Shown: positions 20,397-29,788 of the stretch, piece after piece
How positions within the stretch are numbered: position 1 is the first letter of the stretch
Layout: the number at the start of each line of letters is the position of its first letter
From: a virus
Virus record (IMG/VR): IMGVR_UViG_3300020451_001396
Location: 1 to 49,801 of that record
Length of the DNA: 49,801 nucleotides
Reading direction: 5' to 3' (one strand)
Translations under genes and position numbers: made by a program
Notes under the pieces: generated by a model
What the model was told of the DNA's origin: nothing
The model's input: only the letters and a program-made list of their open reading frames with translations
Databases searched by the model: none

Positions 20397-21469
20397 CTTT
20401 TATTAATCCTTTGGTTTTCTGCTCTTTGGTTCATTATTTCCATTTGAACATCTGGTAGTTGTGACTCTTCTATTTCTTTTCCTTTATTCTCTTTTAAAAA
20501 TCCCATTTTTTGTTTAAATCTTGCTTTTGCAATAGGATCATTTAAATCCATAATCTCTTCTGCAGACTGATTTTCGTTTGCCATTAAAAATATTTCTTGA
20601 GCATTGTTGGATTTATTTTTATTATCAAATTTACTATTCTTCTTATCAAACTCTGCTTGTTTCTTTTCTCTGTCTCTTTTCTTTTTCTGATATATAAACC
20701 AGCCATCAAGCAAATCATCGTCTTCAAAAACAGAATCCTCCGGAGAATCAGGATGCTCGTAAACATTATCGTACATTCTACTAAAATTTACTAAAGACCT
20801 TTGATCATCGGTCCAATCCGAAGCGGGACCAGACAATACATTTTCTTTATTAGCATTCCAATATGTTTTCCAGATATTACTGCGAGCCAATACTCTAATA
20901 TCATTTACAGATACAGATCTTTTATAAACTTCTTGTACCAAGTTGTTAAATGTCGTGTATTCCTGACCTCTTTTAGCATAAATGTCTTCTGTCTCAAATA
21001 TTTTTTTATCGTTTTCATATAAAGTATTACAAATAATATATTCACTTTTTGCTGATTCCGCAAAACCTTCTAGTGTATTATTTCTGAAATTGTTTTTAAT
21101 TCCTAAAAAGTGATTTAAAGTACCTCTAGTAGATGCTAAGGTTTTTCTTATCAATTTAGATACATCAGGACGTTTTATGCTCTCGTAAAGTTTTAATTTA
21201 TTATCCTCTATCTTCTTCTCTAGTGATTGAATCGTCTTGTCTGTGTCTTTTTCCCATATTCCTAATTTTATCATCACTCTTGACATGTTCGCTTCTCTAA
21301 TCCAGTCACTGTACTTTTCATCATTTATTATCTTATTGTAAAGTATTCCTGATTTATATTTAAGAGTATGGTCCGGTGCCTTGAGAATATATTCTTTATC
21401 TTTAAAATAAAAAATTAAAATTCCAGACAGTATTTGATTTAATAAGTGATCTATCCTATCATTATTCAT
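20393..21469 (-). CDS. Hypothetical tail-region protein, 358 aa
   Basis: The ATG at 21469 lies inside the end of a 50-aa upstream gene, and the stop forms ATGA with the next gene. The protein is strongly charged and helical: a coiled-coil-like stretch at about 80-110 (IQSLEKKIEDNKLKLYES) and a Lys/Asn-rich segment at about 260-290 (QKKKRDREKKQAEFDKK). I do not recognise a domain. Its place in a coupled run with the chaperone-position genes suggests an assembly factor rather than a bulk structural protein. Confidence 0.55.
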   Translation of the reverse strand: MNNDRIDHLLNQILSGILIFYFKDKEYILKAPDHTLKYKSGILYNKIINDEKYSDWIREANMSRVMIKLGIWEKDTDKTIQSLEKKIEDNKLKLYESIKRPDVSKLIRKTLASTRGTLNHFLGIKNNFRNNTLEGFAESAKSEYIICNTLYENDKKIFETEDIYAKRGQEYTTFNNLVQEVYKRSVSVNDIRVLARSNIWKTYWNANKENVLSGPASDWTDDQRSLVNFSRMYDNVYEHPDSPEDSVFEDDDLLDGWFIYQKKKRDREKKQAEFDKKNSKFDNKNKSNNAQEIFLMANENQSAEEIMDLNDPIAKARFKQKMGFLKENKGKEIEESQLPDVQMEIMNQRAENQRINKR

Positions 21470-21614
21470 TTAAAGAATTTTGTTGCTTATTTTTTAATTC
21501 CTGTATTTGTTCGTCTTTTTCTTGAATCCTATTTTGTAGAAGCTCTACAACCTTTTGGGAATTAAGAGCTTCCACATATAGTTTACCTATAATTGTAAAT
21601 AATTGTTCGTCCAT
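21462..21614 (-). CDS. Coiled-coil miniprotein, 50 aa
   Basis: The ATG at 21614 is preceded by GAGG five bases upstream. The stop overlaps the next start by eight bases (ATGAATAA). The sequence begins MDEQLFTIIGKLY and its second half is an amphipathic, heptad-like helix (VVELLQNRIQEKDEQIQELK). Good signal, tight overlap and codon content support a real gene. It resembles the very short coiled-coil proteins often found between tail tube and chaperone genes; the function is unknown. Confidence 0.6.
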   Translation of the reverse strand: MDEQLFTIIGKLYVEALNSQKVVELLQNRIQEKDEQIQELKNKQQNSLNE

Positions 21615-21643
21615 TTATCCTCAGTCCCTAATCTATTGTCCTA

Positions 21644-22789
21644 TTAGTGAATAGGTGGAGTACCTCCAACAGAACGACATAGGTCGCCGTTTTCAAATTC
21701 TCCATCTGCACTTATTTTGAAACTATTGAAATTCCTAAAACTGTAACTAAGATTTACATTATCACCACCAGCATCACCACCACCGTAGTTAACACTAGTG
21801 ATTTTATTCTTGTTACCTAAATCAAATACGAGAGATCCACTAGCCGTACAAACCTTAATACTGATACTTTGGTCAGTAAGCTGAGTGAAATCACTAGTAC
21901 AAGCATCTGCTCCCTTGAAGTCATCAGCATCTAGGAAATCGCCTTCTGAAGCAACAACTTCGAATTCAGACGTAACTTCCGTCGGGAACGTAATATAACG
22001 ATAATAAGGATCAAAACGTCCGAGCTGTCTAATTTCTTCTCTACCTAAATCGCAACTAATAGTAACATTTTGAAAATAAGGAGCTTCACCATTTGGAGCA
22101 TTAATACCTCCACGAGGTGAGCTAGCAGTCCCTGTTGGGAAAACAGAACTAGCCATATCAATATTCATTCGTCTAGCAGTAAATACTGAACTTCTCAAAT
22201 TGCTGTTACTATCCTGCTTGAAAACATCACGACTATCAGCACTATTGCCAAAAGTGCTACCTGCTGTGTTCCATGTTTTGTGATTACCTACAAGAGTAAT
22301 ATCTTCTGTAAAATTGTCGTCAACACCGAAAGTATATGTAAAACTAGAGAGATACATACCGCTCATAGCAATATAGTTATCAGGTGTTCCAAATGCCGAA
22401 TCAGCAGTATCAGGATAAAGACCGATTTGAACATTAACTCTATTGTTACCTACTGCAGTTAATCCGCTACCGTCTACACCACTGAAATATGAATCATTTG
22501 CACTATTGCCATCCATGCACATAAAATATAAGGGAGGACTACCGTCAAATACCTTTGTCATACTCACTTCAACATCAGGCAAATCTTCTGGCTGATCGTA
22601 AACTTCTAATTGTCCAATACTAAAGACTTCTGTAAGATTAAAGTTGGTTGTAATTCCTAATGACTGAACACCTCTGGGAGTGTAAAACGTTGGGTCACTT
22701 GAGCCACCCTTTGGATTATCACCCGTAGTATCGCACGGATTTAAGTTAATGAGTTGTGTGGCGTAAAAAATTCTATTGTTGGTTGGCAT
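21644..22789 (-). CDS. Putative major tail tube protein
   Basis: The 381-aa protein starts at an ATG at 22789 with a strong GGGAG site. It has a beta-rich composition, with VQSLGITTNFNLTEVFSIGQLE and DLPDVEVSMTKVFDG near the N-terminus, a pattern I associate with tail tube proteins of long-tailed phages. It lies between tail-completion genes and the chaperone/tape measure genes, the usual tail tube position. The strong ribosome binding site fits a high-copy protein. No sheath gene accompanies it, which supports a non-contractile tail. A minor tail protein is the main alternative. Confidence 0.6.
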   Translation of the reverse strand: MPTNNRIFYATQLINLNPCDTTGDNPKGGSSDPTFYTPRGVQSLGITTNFNLTEVFSIGQLEVYDQPEDLPDVEVSMTKVFDGSPPLYFMCMDGNSANDSYFSGVDGSGLTAVGNNRVNVQIGLYPDTADSAFGTPDNYIAMSGMYLSSFTYTFGVDDNFTEDITLVGNHKTWNTAGSTFGNSADSRDVFKQDSNSNLRSSVFTARRMNIDMASSVFPTGTASSPRGGINAPNGEAPYFQNVTISCDLGREEIRQLGRFDPYYRYITFPTEVTSEFEVVASEGDFLDADDFKGADACTSDFTQLTDQSISIKVCTASGSLVFDLGNKNKITSVNYGGGDAGGDNVNLSYSFRNFNSFKISADGEFENGDLCRSVGGTPPIH

Positions 22790-22849
22790 TGGTATCTCCC
22801 ATTATGAATTTGTAGGTACTTAGTTTTAAAATACACCAACCCTATTTTA

Positions 22850-23755
22850 TTAGGGGAAAATTTCTATAGTCCAACGGACAATATTGTGATAAATGCTATT
22901 AATTGTATTAAACTCGGTAATTGTCGCATTTTTAATAAAGGCTTTTCTATCTATATACTGATTATCCTCTAATAATAAATTATAATTTATTCGATTATTA
23001 TTAAGCAATCCCTTGTAATCAAAAGGATATACACCATTTCTTACAACTTTATCTATGTCATATAGCTGAAAATGCTTATCTTTTTGCAACATTAGAGCAT
23101 TGGCCAAATTATTTCTTTGGACGCTATTTTTAGCTAAAACATGAAACAAAACATCTTGAATAAATGTATTTCTGCCATTTCCTAGCTCAAATGGTTTTTG
23201 GTCTGTTCTGTTTGTCATCTCTATTAATATAGCTGGTAACTCTACCTGATTAGCAGCCAATGACTCATCATTGATTTCAAGCCCTCTGCTTTCACTGGAC
23301 TTATACGTTTGAACATATCTATAGGAATATTCTACATGAACATCACTAGTTTTGCTGACAGGATTATCAAACAAAACCCTTCCATTGTCATAATCTAAAG
23401 AGTATGTATAAGCTCCAAATCCACTTGGTCCAGTAAGAAAATTGTCATTTAAATAAATCCCACTAATTTCTATAGGAGAAGAACCGCTGTAAGAAACACC
23501 AGTTTCGTATACCCAATTTTTCTTTTCTGCTTCCCATACAGTATTATTGGTGTTGCTAGGATCTGCAGCAACATTAAGTTTATGATATTGTGTACCTGCT
23601 ATACCACTAGTAGGTATATTGACATTTACAAAACCTCCAATATTAACAAAAGACCAATCTAAAAAACTTTTTAAATTATCTTCTAATGACGATAAAGGCT
23701 GTCTGTCTCCTATAGAGAATATGCCTTTAAATCCAGCGTTATATTCTTGTGTCAT
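22850..23755 (-). CDS. Putative tail completion/neck protein, 301 aa
   Basis: The ATG at 23755 lies nine bases after the preceding gene. The sequence is beta-rich in the first half (SGSSPIEISGIYLNDNF, YSLDYDNGRVLFDNP). The second half has an ELPAILIEM strand and helical segments, and ends with a hydrophobic VRWTIEIFP. There is no membrane span. It lies immediately before the tail tube gene among neck genes, so a tail-terminator or connector role is likely but inferred from order only. Confidence 0.55.
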   Translation of the reverse strand: MTQEYNAGFKGIFSIGDRQPLSSLEDNLKSFLDWSFVNIGGFVNVNIPTSGIAGTQYHKLNVAADPSNTNNTVWEAEKKNWVYETGVSYSGSSPIEISGIYLNDNFLTGPSGFGAYTYSLDYDNGRVLFDNPVSKTSDVHVEYSYRYVQTYKSSESRGLEINDESLAANQVELPAILIEMTNRTDQKPFELGNGRNTFIQDVLFHVLAKNSVQRNNLANALMLQKDKHFQLYDIDKVVRNGVYPFDYKGLLNNNRINYNLLLEDNQYIDRKAFIKNATITEFNTINSIYHNIVRWTIEIFP

Positions 23756-23764
23756 GTAATTTGC

Positions 23765-24400
23765 CTATTTAATATGTCTGCTTAAAATATTAGGAATTTC
23801 GTCTTCTATCGAAGATAATGCCCTTGTAATCCAATTATCTTCAATTGTCCCTATATATGTTGGTGGAACTCTCCAATTACCAGATTTACTAGGAACCATA
23901 ATTGCCTGACCTGTACGACTAAAAGGAGTTTGCTTAAAGACTATTCTATGTTCCATTATAATCGGCTCGTTACCTCTTAATAGTAACCAGCTAAGCCAAG
24001 GTAAGCTTTCTCCCTTTTCTGTTAATTGATTAGCCTCGCTAGAGGATAGGATGTCTTCAAGATCATTTTGGGCCAAGATGCTGAAAATTAACTGCGCAGA
24101 AATCTTATTGGCAGAAGCTTCAACAGATTGAGTGGTAACATATATTGATTCTACAAATCTATCTACCAAAATATCTACTGCTGCAACATCTGACAAACCA
24201 AAATTGTATCTGAGTTCTCCACCTTTTAATGATCCATACTCAGGCTGAGATCTAATCGACGCAGCTAACTTGGTTCTTAGGTCTTTTTGTATTTTGGGCT
24301 GAGCCTTGTTTAAGATTGCCCCTACTTCTTTTGAAATGCTTTTTAATACTTGAGAAGCTACTTTGCCAGCAGATTCTAATATGGATAATCCAAATTTCAT
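23765..24400 (-). CDS. Putative head-tail joining protein, 211 aa
   Basis: The ATG at 24400 forms ATGA with the upstream stop. Residues 1-60 are an amphipathic helix (ESAGKVASQVLKSISKEV). The C-terminal part carries SRTGQAIMVPSKSGNWRVPP followed by GTIEDNWITRAL. This pattern, a basic helical start and a Gly/Trp-rich end, is like neck or tail-completion proteins of HK97-like phages. I cannot assign the exact family. Confidence 0.5.
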   Translation of the reverse strand: MKFGLSILESAGKVASQVLKSISKEVGAILNKAQPKIQKDLRTKLAASIRSQPEYGSLKGGELRYNFGLSDVAAVDILVDRFVESIYVTTQSVEASANKISAQLIFSILAQNDLEDILSSSEANQLTEKGESLPWLSWLLLRGNEPIIMEHRIVFKQTPFSRTGQAIMVPSKSGNWRVPPTYIGTIEDNWITRALSSIEDEIPNILSRHIK

Positions 24401-24921
24401 AACGATCTACTCCAAAGAGTTGTAATATATTTATGTTCACCAAGACCGCAGGGCTTAGGATCTCCAGCTCTTGAATATTCATAAGAGCCATAAGAAGATA
24501 TATTATTATCAACGATAATTGAATCGGCTTTAATAATTTTACCAATCAAAGGAATTTTACATATACTTTGAACAGCCCCGGAAGGAATATCTATGCTATT
24601 GCCTCCGTCCCAATTCAAAAAATATTTACTATCAAAAATAATAGCTAAATTAATAATTTCGTTTGTGCTAGAACCTCCAGTAACAGTGCCTTCGCCTTTA
24701 CAAACGGGACATATACTGCCTGTTGGAAAAGATATGGGCCCGCTTCCATTATACTTATGACCAGATAATCTAGATATAGGATCAAAAACACAATTAGGAC
24801 AAACAGTATCTTTAGCGATATCTGAATATTTGAATGTGCAAGGAACAACCAATCCATTATCCGCTAATAGACTGTCTATAGAATTGGCGTAAAGTTTTTT
24901 TAGTTCAGTAAAATCAATCAT
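24397..24921 (-). CDS. Putative neck protein with four-Cys zinc-binding motif, 174 aa
   Basis: The start at 24921 follows the previous stop by two bases. Two Cys pairs, CPNC (residue about 41) and CPVC followed by KGEGTV (residue about 71), are about 30 residues apart and look like one zinc site. The rest is beta-rich. The gene sits in the connector cluster and overlaps the next gene by ATGA, so a structural joining role is inferred. The motif also resembles the DnaJ-type CxxCxGxG repeat, but only one unit is present. Confidence 0.55.
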   Translation of the reverse strand: MIDFTELKKLYANSIDSLLADNGLVVPCTFKYSDIAKDTVCPNCVFDPISRLSGHKYNGSGPISFPTGSICPVCKGEGTVTGGSSTNEIINLAIIFDSKYFLNWDGGNSIDIPSGAVQSICKIPLIGKIIKADSIIVDNNISSYGSYEYSRAGDPKPCGLGEHKYITTLWSRSL

Positions 24922-24923
24922 GG

Positions 24924-25130
24924 TTAATTCTTTAAAGTAGAAACAACAGACGCGTCTGTATTCTCTTGTGCAAATATTTTGGTGTCAATTACAGATCTGC
25001 CTAACTCAGGAATAGCTTGTTGTCTAACAGTCACAACATTATTGATATAGTCAAAACGAGCAACAAATAAACTATTTTTAATTACAGTACTATTAAAAAA
25101 ATTTAAAAGATTTCTAACTAATTTTGGCAC
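24924..25130 (-). CDS. Small connector-region protein, 68 aa, GTG start
   Basis: The start is a GTG at 25130 that shares its first base with the TAG stop of the upstream gene (TAGTG). AGGAG lies seven bases upstream of that GTG, which decides the start over longer alternatives. The product begins VPKLVRNLLNFF and has a mixed alpha/beta pattern with no membrane span or known domain. Tight coupling within the neck cluster suggests a virion assembly role. Confidence 0.6.
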   Translation of the reverse strand: MPKLVRNLLNFFNSTVIKNSLFVARFDYINNVVTVRQQAIPELGRSVIDTKIFAQENTDASVVSTLKN

Positions 25131-26128
25131 TATATAACTCCTGTATATGTAATAATTAAATTCCAATTAGTTATCACACCAGAACCTATTCTGTCGTTAT
25201 CATTAGCATACAAAGTAAACGCACCAGTAATGTGATGGTCTGGACCTTCAAACAATAGCTGATCAAAATTAGGTCTTAAATTATTGCTGCCAAATTTTGT
25301 AATGTCTGTTTTATCATCAATTTGACAGGCGCTATTACTTGATACATCATTTAAAAAAGTATTAGCTGGAGCGCTATTTGAGAATACCCAACTAAAACCG
25401 TTGGTGTCCGTAGATGGATCGTAGTTTGAAATTTTATTATTGCTAGAAAGCAGTACCATGTCTCCAGACGGAGGCTCTAAAATAAATGTTAAATCTTGAG
25501 GACTGTCGTGCTTTAATCCATTAATAGCAATTTCAATTTTTTGCATAGTTTGCCTACTATTAACTCCAGAAATAGTACCAGAATTATTAGTATTATCCTG
25601 TATAGTTATAGCATTCCCATTATATACTCTGGAATAAATATCCAAATCTAAACACGCTACAGCATTAGTACATCTATCTCCATCAAGATCGACATTACCT
25701 TGAACAACATTGCCCGGTGTGCTGCTGCCAGAATCTGAATCATCTGGTGCGGGTTCATCTAAAAATGTATTAAAATTCTTTTTAATTACACTTATGGTAC
25801 CAGTAGATATTCTGGTATTTAAAGCACAACTATCTAATACTGTTGGTTCAAAATCTAAATCATACAAATAATTATCAAATGTAAGATCTTGAGTATAACA
25901 TGCTGGTAATTCTATTATAATTTCTCCAACCCCACCGGATTTAACGTATCCATTAGGCTGGCCTCTTAAGAATTCAATTATTGGTTGAGGAACTGGGTCT
26001 ATCGCCTGAAATCTAAAGCCTACTTTACCTTCAGAAATGTCTATAGGAGCACCATTTACGTCTTGGTAAAAGAAACTTATTTTAAAATCTGAACCTTGTT
26101 CTATAGTAAAATTATGAGTTACTGACAT
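25130..26128 (-). CDS. Virion protein: paralogous N-terminal domain plus P-domain-like C-terminus
   Basis: The 332-aa protein starts at an ATG at 26128. Residues 1-120 (FTIEQGSDFKISFFYQD, PIDISEG) align with the 136-aa protein at 30799-31209 (FEIEQGSSFRVSWIYKD, VIDIS), so they are paralogues. Residues about 120-150 are an Asp/Ser/Pro linker. Residues about 185-332 resemble a proprotein-convertase P domain: GLKHDSPQDLTFILEPPSGD near the start, a strand GAFTLYANDNDRIGSGVITN near the end, and a final WNLIITY. P domains are jelly-roll folds usually found beside secreted proteases; here it is probably a surface decoration or binding module. Confidence 0.6.
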   Translation of the reverse strand: MSVTHNFTIEQGSDFKISFFYQDVNGAPIDISEGKVGFRFQAIDPVPQPIIEFLRGQPNGYVKSGGVGEIIIELPACYTQDLTFDNYLYDLDFEPTVLDSCALNTRISTGTISVIKKNFNTFLDEPAPDDSDSGSSTPGNVVQGNVDLDGDRCTNAVACLDLDIYSRVYNGNAITIQDNTNNSGTISGVNSRQTMQKIEIAINGLKHDSPQDLTFILEPPSGDMVLLSSNNKISNYDPSTDTNGFSWVFSNSAPANTFLNDVSSNSACQIDDKTDITKFGSNNLRPNFDQLLFEGPDHHITGAFTLYANDNDRIGSGVITNWNLIITYTGVI

Positions 26129-26140
26129 AAAAACATCCTA

Positions 26141-26671
26141 TTAAGAATATAATGATCGATCTCTATGGCCCGTACCATCTGAATGGTAACGAGAGTCGGG
26201 GGTAAATTTGTTGCCAACAAAAGGACTAAGCACTGCTCTAACATATTTAATATTGCCAATTTCATGTTCCATTTTTAATTTTTCATACATCCCACAAGGA
26301 CCAACCTCAAGCAAGGTTTGATAACCTTTCAAATTACCTGCTACTGCTATATTGGCAGAACCTAAAGATGTTCTAACTCCTTCTGCAGCGGCTTTTGTTC
26401 TGAAGGTACTTTGATCTAAAAAGCATGCGGCTCTCAAAGATAAGAATCCAATAAACTCTTCATCTCTAGTAGATAAGGTCGTTGGGTCCGGAGTAATACT
26501 TAGATTATTTAAATCAATAGTATATTCGTTATTAAAATTCATTTCTCTGTTTACATATTGAGCTGCTACAACCAAAGTTTGCTGCAATCTATCATCCGTA
26601 TAAGTTGGCGTCACATCTAAATCATTAATTAAGGTTCTAACAATAATTGGTAATTCTATTTGCCAAGACAT
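26141..26671 (-). CDS. Putative head-tail adaptor (neck) protein, 176 aa
   Basis: The ATG at 26671 starts a helical protein with features of phage head-tail connectors: IVRTLINDLDVTPTYTDDRL near the N-terminus and LRAACFLDQSTFRTKAA near residue 85. A GPCGMYEKLK segment and a conserved-looking LSPFVGNKF near the C-terminus follow. It lies in the gene run between fibre genes and the tail tube. Assignment rests on overall pattern and position. Confidence 0.55.
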   Translation of the reverse strand: MSWQIELPIIVRTLINDLDVTPTYTDDRLQQTLVVAAQYVNREMNFNNEYTIDLNNLSITPDPTTLSTRDEEFIGFLSLRAACFLDQSTFRTKAAAEGVRTSLGSANIAVAGNLKGYQTLLEVGPCGMYEKLKMEHEIGNIKYVRAVLSPFVGNKFTPDSRYHSDGTGHRDRSLYS

Positions 26672-26721
26672 ATGGGCACCTATTTTTAGTTAAAAAAAGT
26701 AAAATACAAAATAGTATACAC

Positions 26722-27654
26722 CTAAGAAAAATGGTTGTTATTAATAAAAGAGTTTTTACCTATTGGTACATAATATTGCTCTTCAGAGCCTGCTACATTT
26801 AGCCACTTTATTTTCATAAAATGCTTGTTTTTATTATAGGTTTTACCATAAATATTAGCCTGATCTAAACAATATATGTCGTTATTTGGCAGTGTCCTAA
26901 ATCGTAAAGTTCTTCTATTCTTATCTGGATTTAATATTTTGAATCCTGTTGGAGCTGCATATAAGAATTTATAATCATAAAGTCCACCAATATAACCAAA
27001 AATACGTTCCAAAGAATGGCAGTAAGTGCTTTCTAGGCTGTCGTCTACTTTGCCTGTCTCTTTTCTCAAAAGATTTAAAATAACATCTTGATTATGAAGC
27101 AATAATTTTTGATACAAAGACGTATTGCCTCCAAACATATTTCCGCCAGTAAATTTCTTAGATTTCTGTGTTATTTTAGGACAGCATATAAGTTTTAAAA
27201 TATCTTTAATCTTATCGTGATTTTTCCCCTCATCATTTAAATATGTAAAAGCCCTACAAGAAAGATAGCCCGCACCAGACTTTAATGTGTCTACATTTCT
27301 TATAAAAGTAGTCCTGTCCCCTATAAAAGTATCTAATAAAATTTTTCTCCAATTACATTGATTATTAGTTCCCCATACGCTTGTTTTAGAATGCAGCTTA
27401 AAGAAATATGGAGTTGTTATAGAAGAAAGCTCAGATAAAAAAGAATAAACATCAACGCCTATATTAGGATAATAAGTAATACTTTCAACACTTTTTAAAG
27501 AAGAGAAAAGTTGCACGGCATTCTTATTTTCTTGATCTTCACACAAACATAAACGAATTTTAACTAAGTCTTGTATTGGCTTAAGTAGATCATAAAATTC
27601 TTGAGCTAAGTCTGTATGATATAGCCATAATATTACTGTTGTGTCTTTATTCAT
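26722..27654 (-). CDS. RgpF-like putative glycosyltransferase
   Basis: The 310-aa protein resembles the rhamnan synthesis protein F family. The N-terminal VILWLYHTDLAQEF strand, YPNIGVDVYSFL at about 62-73, the FKLHSKTSVWG motif at about 84-94 (compare KIHTKKS in the family), a NWRKILLDTFIG segment and SLERIFGYIGG near 220 are visible. RgpF proteins act in cell-surface polysaccharide synthesis. The gene is embedded between virion genes with gaps of 4 and 50 bp, so it is co-transcribed with structural genes. It may glycosylate virion or host-surface components. Substrate and activity are inferred. Confidence 0.6.
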   Translation of the reverse strand: MNKDTTVILWLYHTDLAQEFYDLLKPIQDLVKIRLCLCEDQENKNAVQLFSSLKSVESITYYPNIGVDVYSFLSELSSITTPYFFKLHSKTSVWGTNNQCNWRKILLDTFIGDRTTFIRNVDTLKSGAGYLSCRAFTYLNDEGKNHDKIKDILKLICCPKITQKSKKFTGGNMFGGNTSLYQKLLLHNQDVILNLLRKETGKVDDSLESTYCHSLERIFGYIGGLYDYKFLYAAPTGFKILNPDKNRRTLRFRTLPNNDIYCLDQANIYGKTYNKNKHFMKIKWLNVAGSEEQYYVPIGKNSFINNNHFS

Positions 27655-27658
27655 CCTA

Positions 27659-27970
27659 TTATGATATAATGTTTTTGTCTTTTCCTATTTTTGCAACATA
27701 TGTGATCAAAGAGCTCATAGCAGAAGCTAAATCCGCATCTGTAGCTGATTCTGATAACATATCCTCTATTCTAATCCATTCTCCCCCATTAGGATCTAAT
27801 TCTGCAACGCCATTGAACATACCGTATTTATGCATTTTTACCTCACCTATTACTTCACCATTAGGGTCCGGAGCTTTAATAGCCACCTCTTCTACCCAGA
27901 CTCTATCGTAAGTCTTTTCTGGAATTACAGTAGGTTCTTTAGCATTTAAAATTGGTAAAAAATCGGACAT
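27659..27970 (-). CDS. Small fibre-region protein, 103 aa
   Basis: The ATG at 27970 has an AGGAGA site. The sequence is acidic, with beta-like segments (VWVEEVAIKAPDPNGEVIGEV) and a helical C-terminus (ESATDADLASAMSSLITYV). It lies between a tail-fibre gene and the RgpF-like gene. No family recognised; a fibre chaperone or attachment protein is possible. Confidence 0.55.
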   Translation of the reverse strand: MSDFLPILNAKEPTVIPEKTYDRVWVEEVAIKAPDPNGEVIGEVKMHKYGMFNGVAELDPNGGEWIRIEDMLSESATDADLASAMSSLITYVAKIGKDKNIIS

Positions 27971-28007
27971 TTTATCATCTCCTGTTTTTAGTTTTATTTT
28001 ATTCTTA

Positions 28008-29753
28008 TCACCATGTTGAAAGAGCAGATCTCTTCCACGTATTAGTTGCTACGCATACATATACGTAATCTGAGTCCCAAACAATCTCTCCTTTATTACC
28101 GGCAGCACTTGCTGAAGCTGGGGTATGATCATCTCTAATTCTAATACCGCTTGAGTTTATATCCAGTTTTTGGCTAGGAGAATTTGTGTTAATACCAACA
28201 TTACCACCAAAATAATTTTTAGCAGCAGTATTGTCTTGATAAACACCATATTCATTTGTCGGAGTTGTTCCACCAAGACCAGCGTCACCTAAATATAGCC
28301 CATAGTGATTTGTTATAGTATTGTTTGTTCCTTGAAAATAAGGAATAGTTTTAATGTCATATGCATTTGTAACAGTAACACCAGAAGCAGCACTGTTAAT
28401 AGATGGGTTACATCGAAAAGCTGCTACCTCAGCTAAAGTATTGGTACCATCTGTAGAATAAATAACAGGAACAGCATTAACTCCTATACAATATCCACCA
28501 TCAGTAGTTGATGCGCTCAAATATTTTTCTGCTCTACTATTAAGACCTACATGATAATAGGTTCCATCAGTAGTAGAATAAGCTCTGCCTAGAGAATTAA
28601 TGGTTCTAGAATATGTACTATTTGTTTTGTTTACCTCATAAATATGTAATTTAGAACCAACACTTCCGTCGCTACTGTTTCCAATTCTGACTGCGTCTAA
28701 AGAAGCATCGCAGAATAATAGATTTTCATCAGCATCGCCTTCTACTCTAAAATCGTAGTTACCACCGTCATCATTTATAATGACGTTACCGCCATCAAAA
28801 GCAGTAGAACCACCTTTAACTCTAAATTTATGAGAGCCGGGACTTGCAGTGCCAACAGCAACATTGCCACCGCCATAAGCTAATAATACATCATCATTTG
28901 TAAAGTAATTTAAAGCACAGCTATTTCCTAAACCAGCACTGTCCATTATTAACCAGTTATTACTAGTTCCTTCTGCTAATCCTTCAGCTTTAATACTAGC
29001 TTGATATGGATGTCTACCGATTAGTAAAGTAGAGCCACTTGGAGAAGCTGTGGGTATCATTACAGATTGACCACTAGCGAAAATCTGTTGACCAGAAGCT
29101 GCTGTTAATGTTGTATTACCATCAACGTCAAAAATTATTCTTTCATTGTTTGGTTCAAACGCTCCATTAGCTCCTATAATATTTGTAGTCTCTTTACCTT
29201 GATAGAATTTGACAGGCACACCTGACTCTCTACTGCCAATTAAAATTGTGTCTCGTAAACCTGTCTGAGCAACGCCGCTATTGCAATATTGTGCGCTGAA
29301 AACATTAACATTATCTTGATTACGAACTAAAAATCCTGCAAAGCTATAATCTAAATCTGTCTGTGACAGTATTGTTCCTTCGCTATTTGTTGCGTGTATA
29401 TGAAATTTAGTTAGTGGGGTGTTTGTACCAACACCGACCCTGTCTGTACTAGCATCAGCATAAATCAAATTACTATCACTATCGCCTTTTACCTGAAAAT
29501 CAATATTATTTTCATTAGCGTTTATAATATTAATACTACCAGATGCTACAAAACCATCTATAGACGTATCAAGACCACTATTGACAGGACTTAAGGAGCT
29601 CCAGGGAGTAGTTCCATCTCCTACCTTTAAAATATTATTGACCGAATCAAATCCTGGTTCACCAGCAGCAAGCACGGCGCCATTTGGGTTATTTATAGCA
29701 AGCCATTCTGTCTGATTGCCTCTACGGAAGCGTATTAAGCTGTCTCTGGCCAT
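28008..29753 (-). CDS. Tail fibre protein with Mtd-like N-terminus
   Basis: The 581-aa protein begins with the RFRRG...EW...AGEPGFDSV...LKVGDGTTPWSSL pattern (residues 7-53) of the Major tropism determinant N-terminal domain family, a virion attachment module. The middle is composed of short beta units with repeated VGVGTNTPLTKFHI-type motifs. The end has a GEIVWDSDYVYVCVATNTW motif found at the tip of many fibres. It lies just downstream of a paralogue at 29789-30559. Likely a receptor-binding or decorating fibre; the receptor is unknown. Confidence 0.8.
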   Translation of the reverse strand: MARDSLIRFRRGNQTEWLAINNPNGAVLAAGEPGFDSVNNILKVGDGTTPWSSLSPVNSGLDTSIDGFVASGSINIINANENNIDFQVKGDSDSNLIYADASTDRVGVGTNTPLTKFHIHATNSEGTILSQTDLDYSFAGFLVRNQDNVNVFSAQYCNSGVAQTGLRDTILIGSRESGVPVKFYQGKETTNIIGANGAFEPNNERIIFDVDGNTTLTAASGQQIFASGQSVMIPTASPSGSTLLIGRHPYQASIKAEGLAEGTSNNWLIMDSAGLGNSCALNYFTNDDVLLAYGGGNVAVGTASPGSHKFRVKGGSTAFDGGNVIINDDGGNYDFRVEGDADENLLFCDASLDAVRIGNSSDGSVGSKLHIYEVNKTNSTYSRTINSLGRAYSTTDGTYYHVGLNSRAEKYLSASTTDGGYCIGVNAVPVIYSTDGTNTLAEVAAFRCNPSINSAASGVTVTNAYDIKTIPYFQGTNNTITNHYGLYLGDAGLGGTTPTNEYGVYQDNTAAKNYFGGNVGINTNSPSQKLDINSSGIRIRDDHTPASASAAGNKGEIVWDSDYVYVCVATNTWKRSALSTW

Positions 29754-29788
29754 TTATTTAATTCCACGTAAATTTACTCTATAAAATA

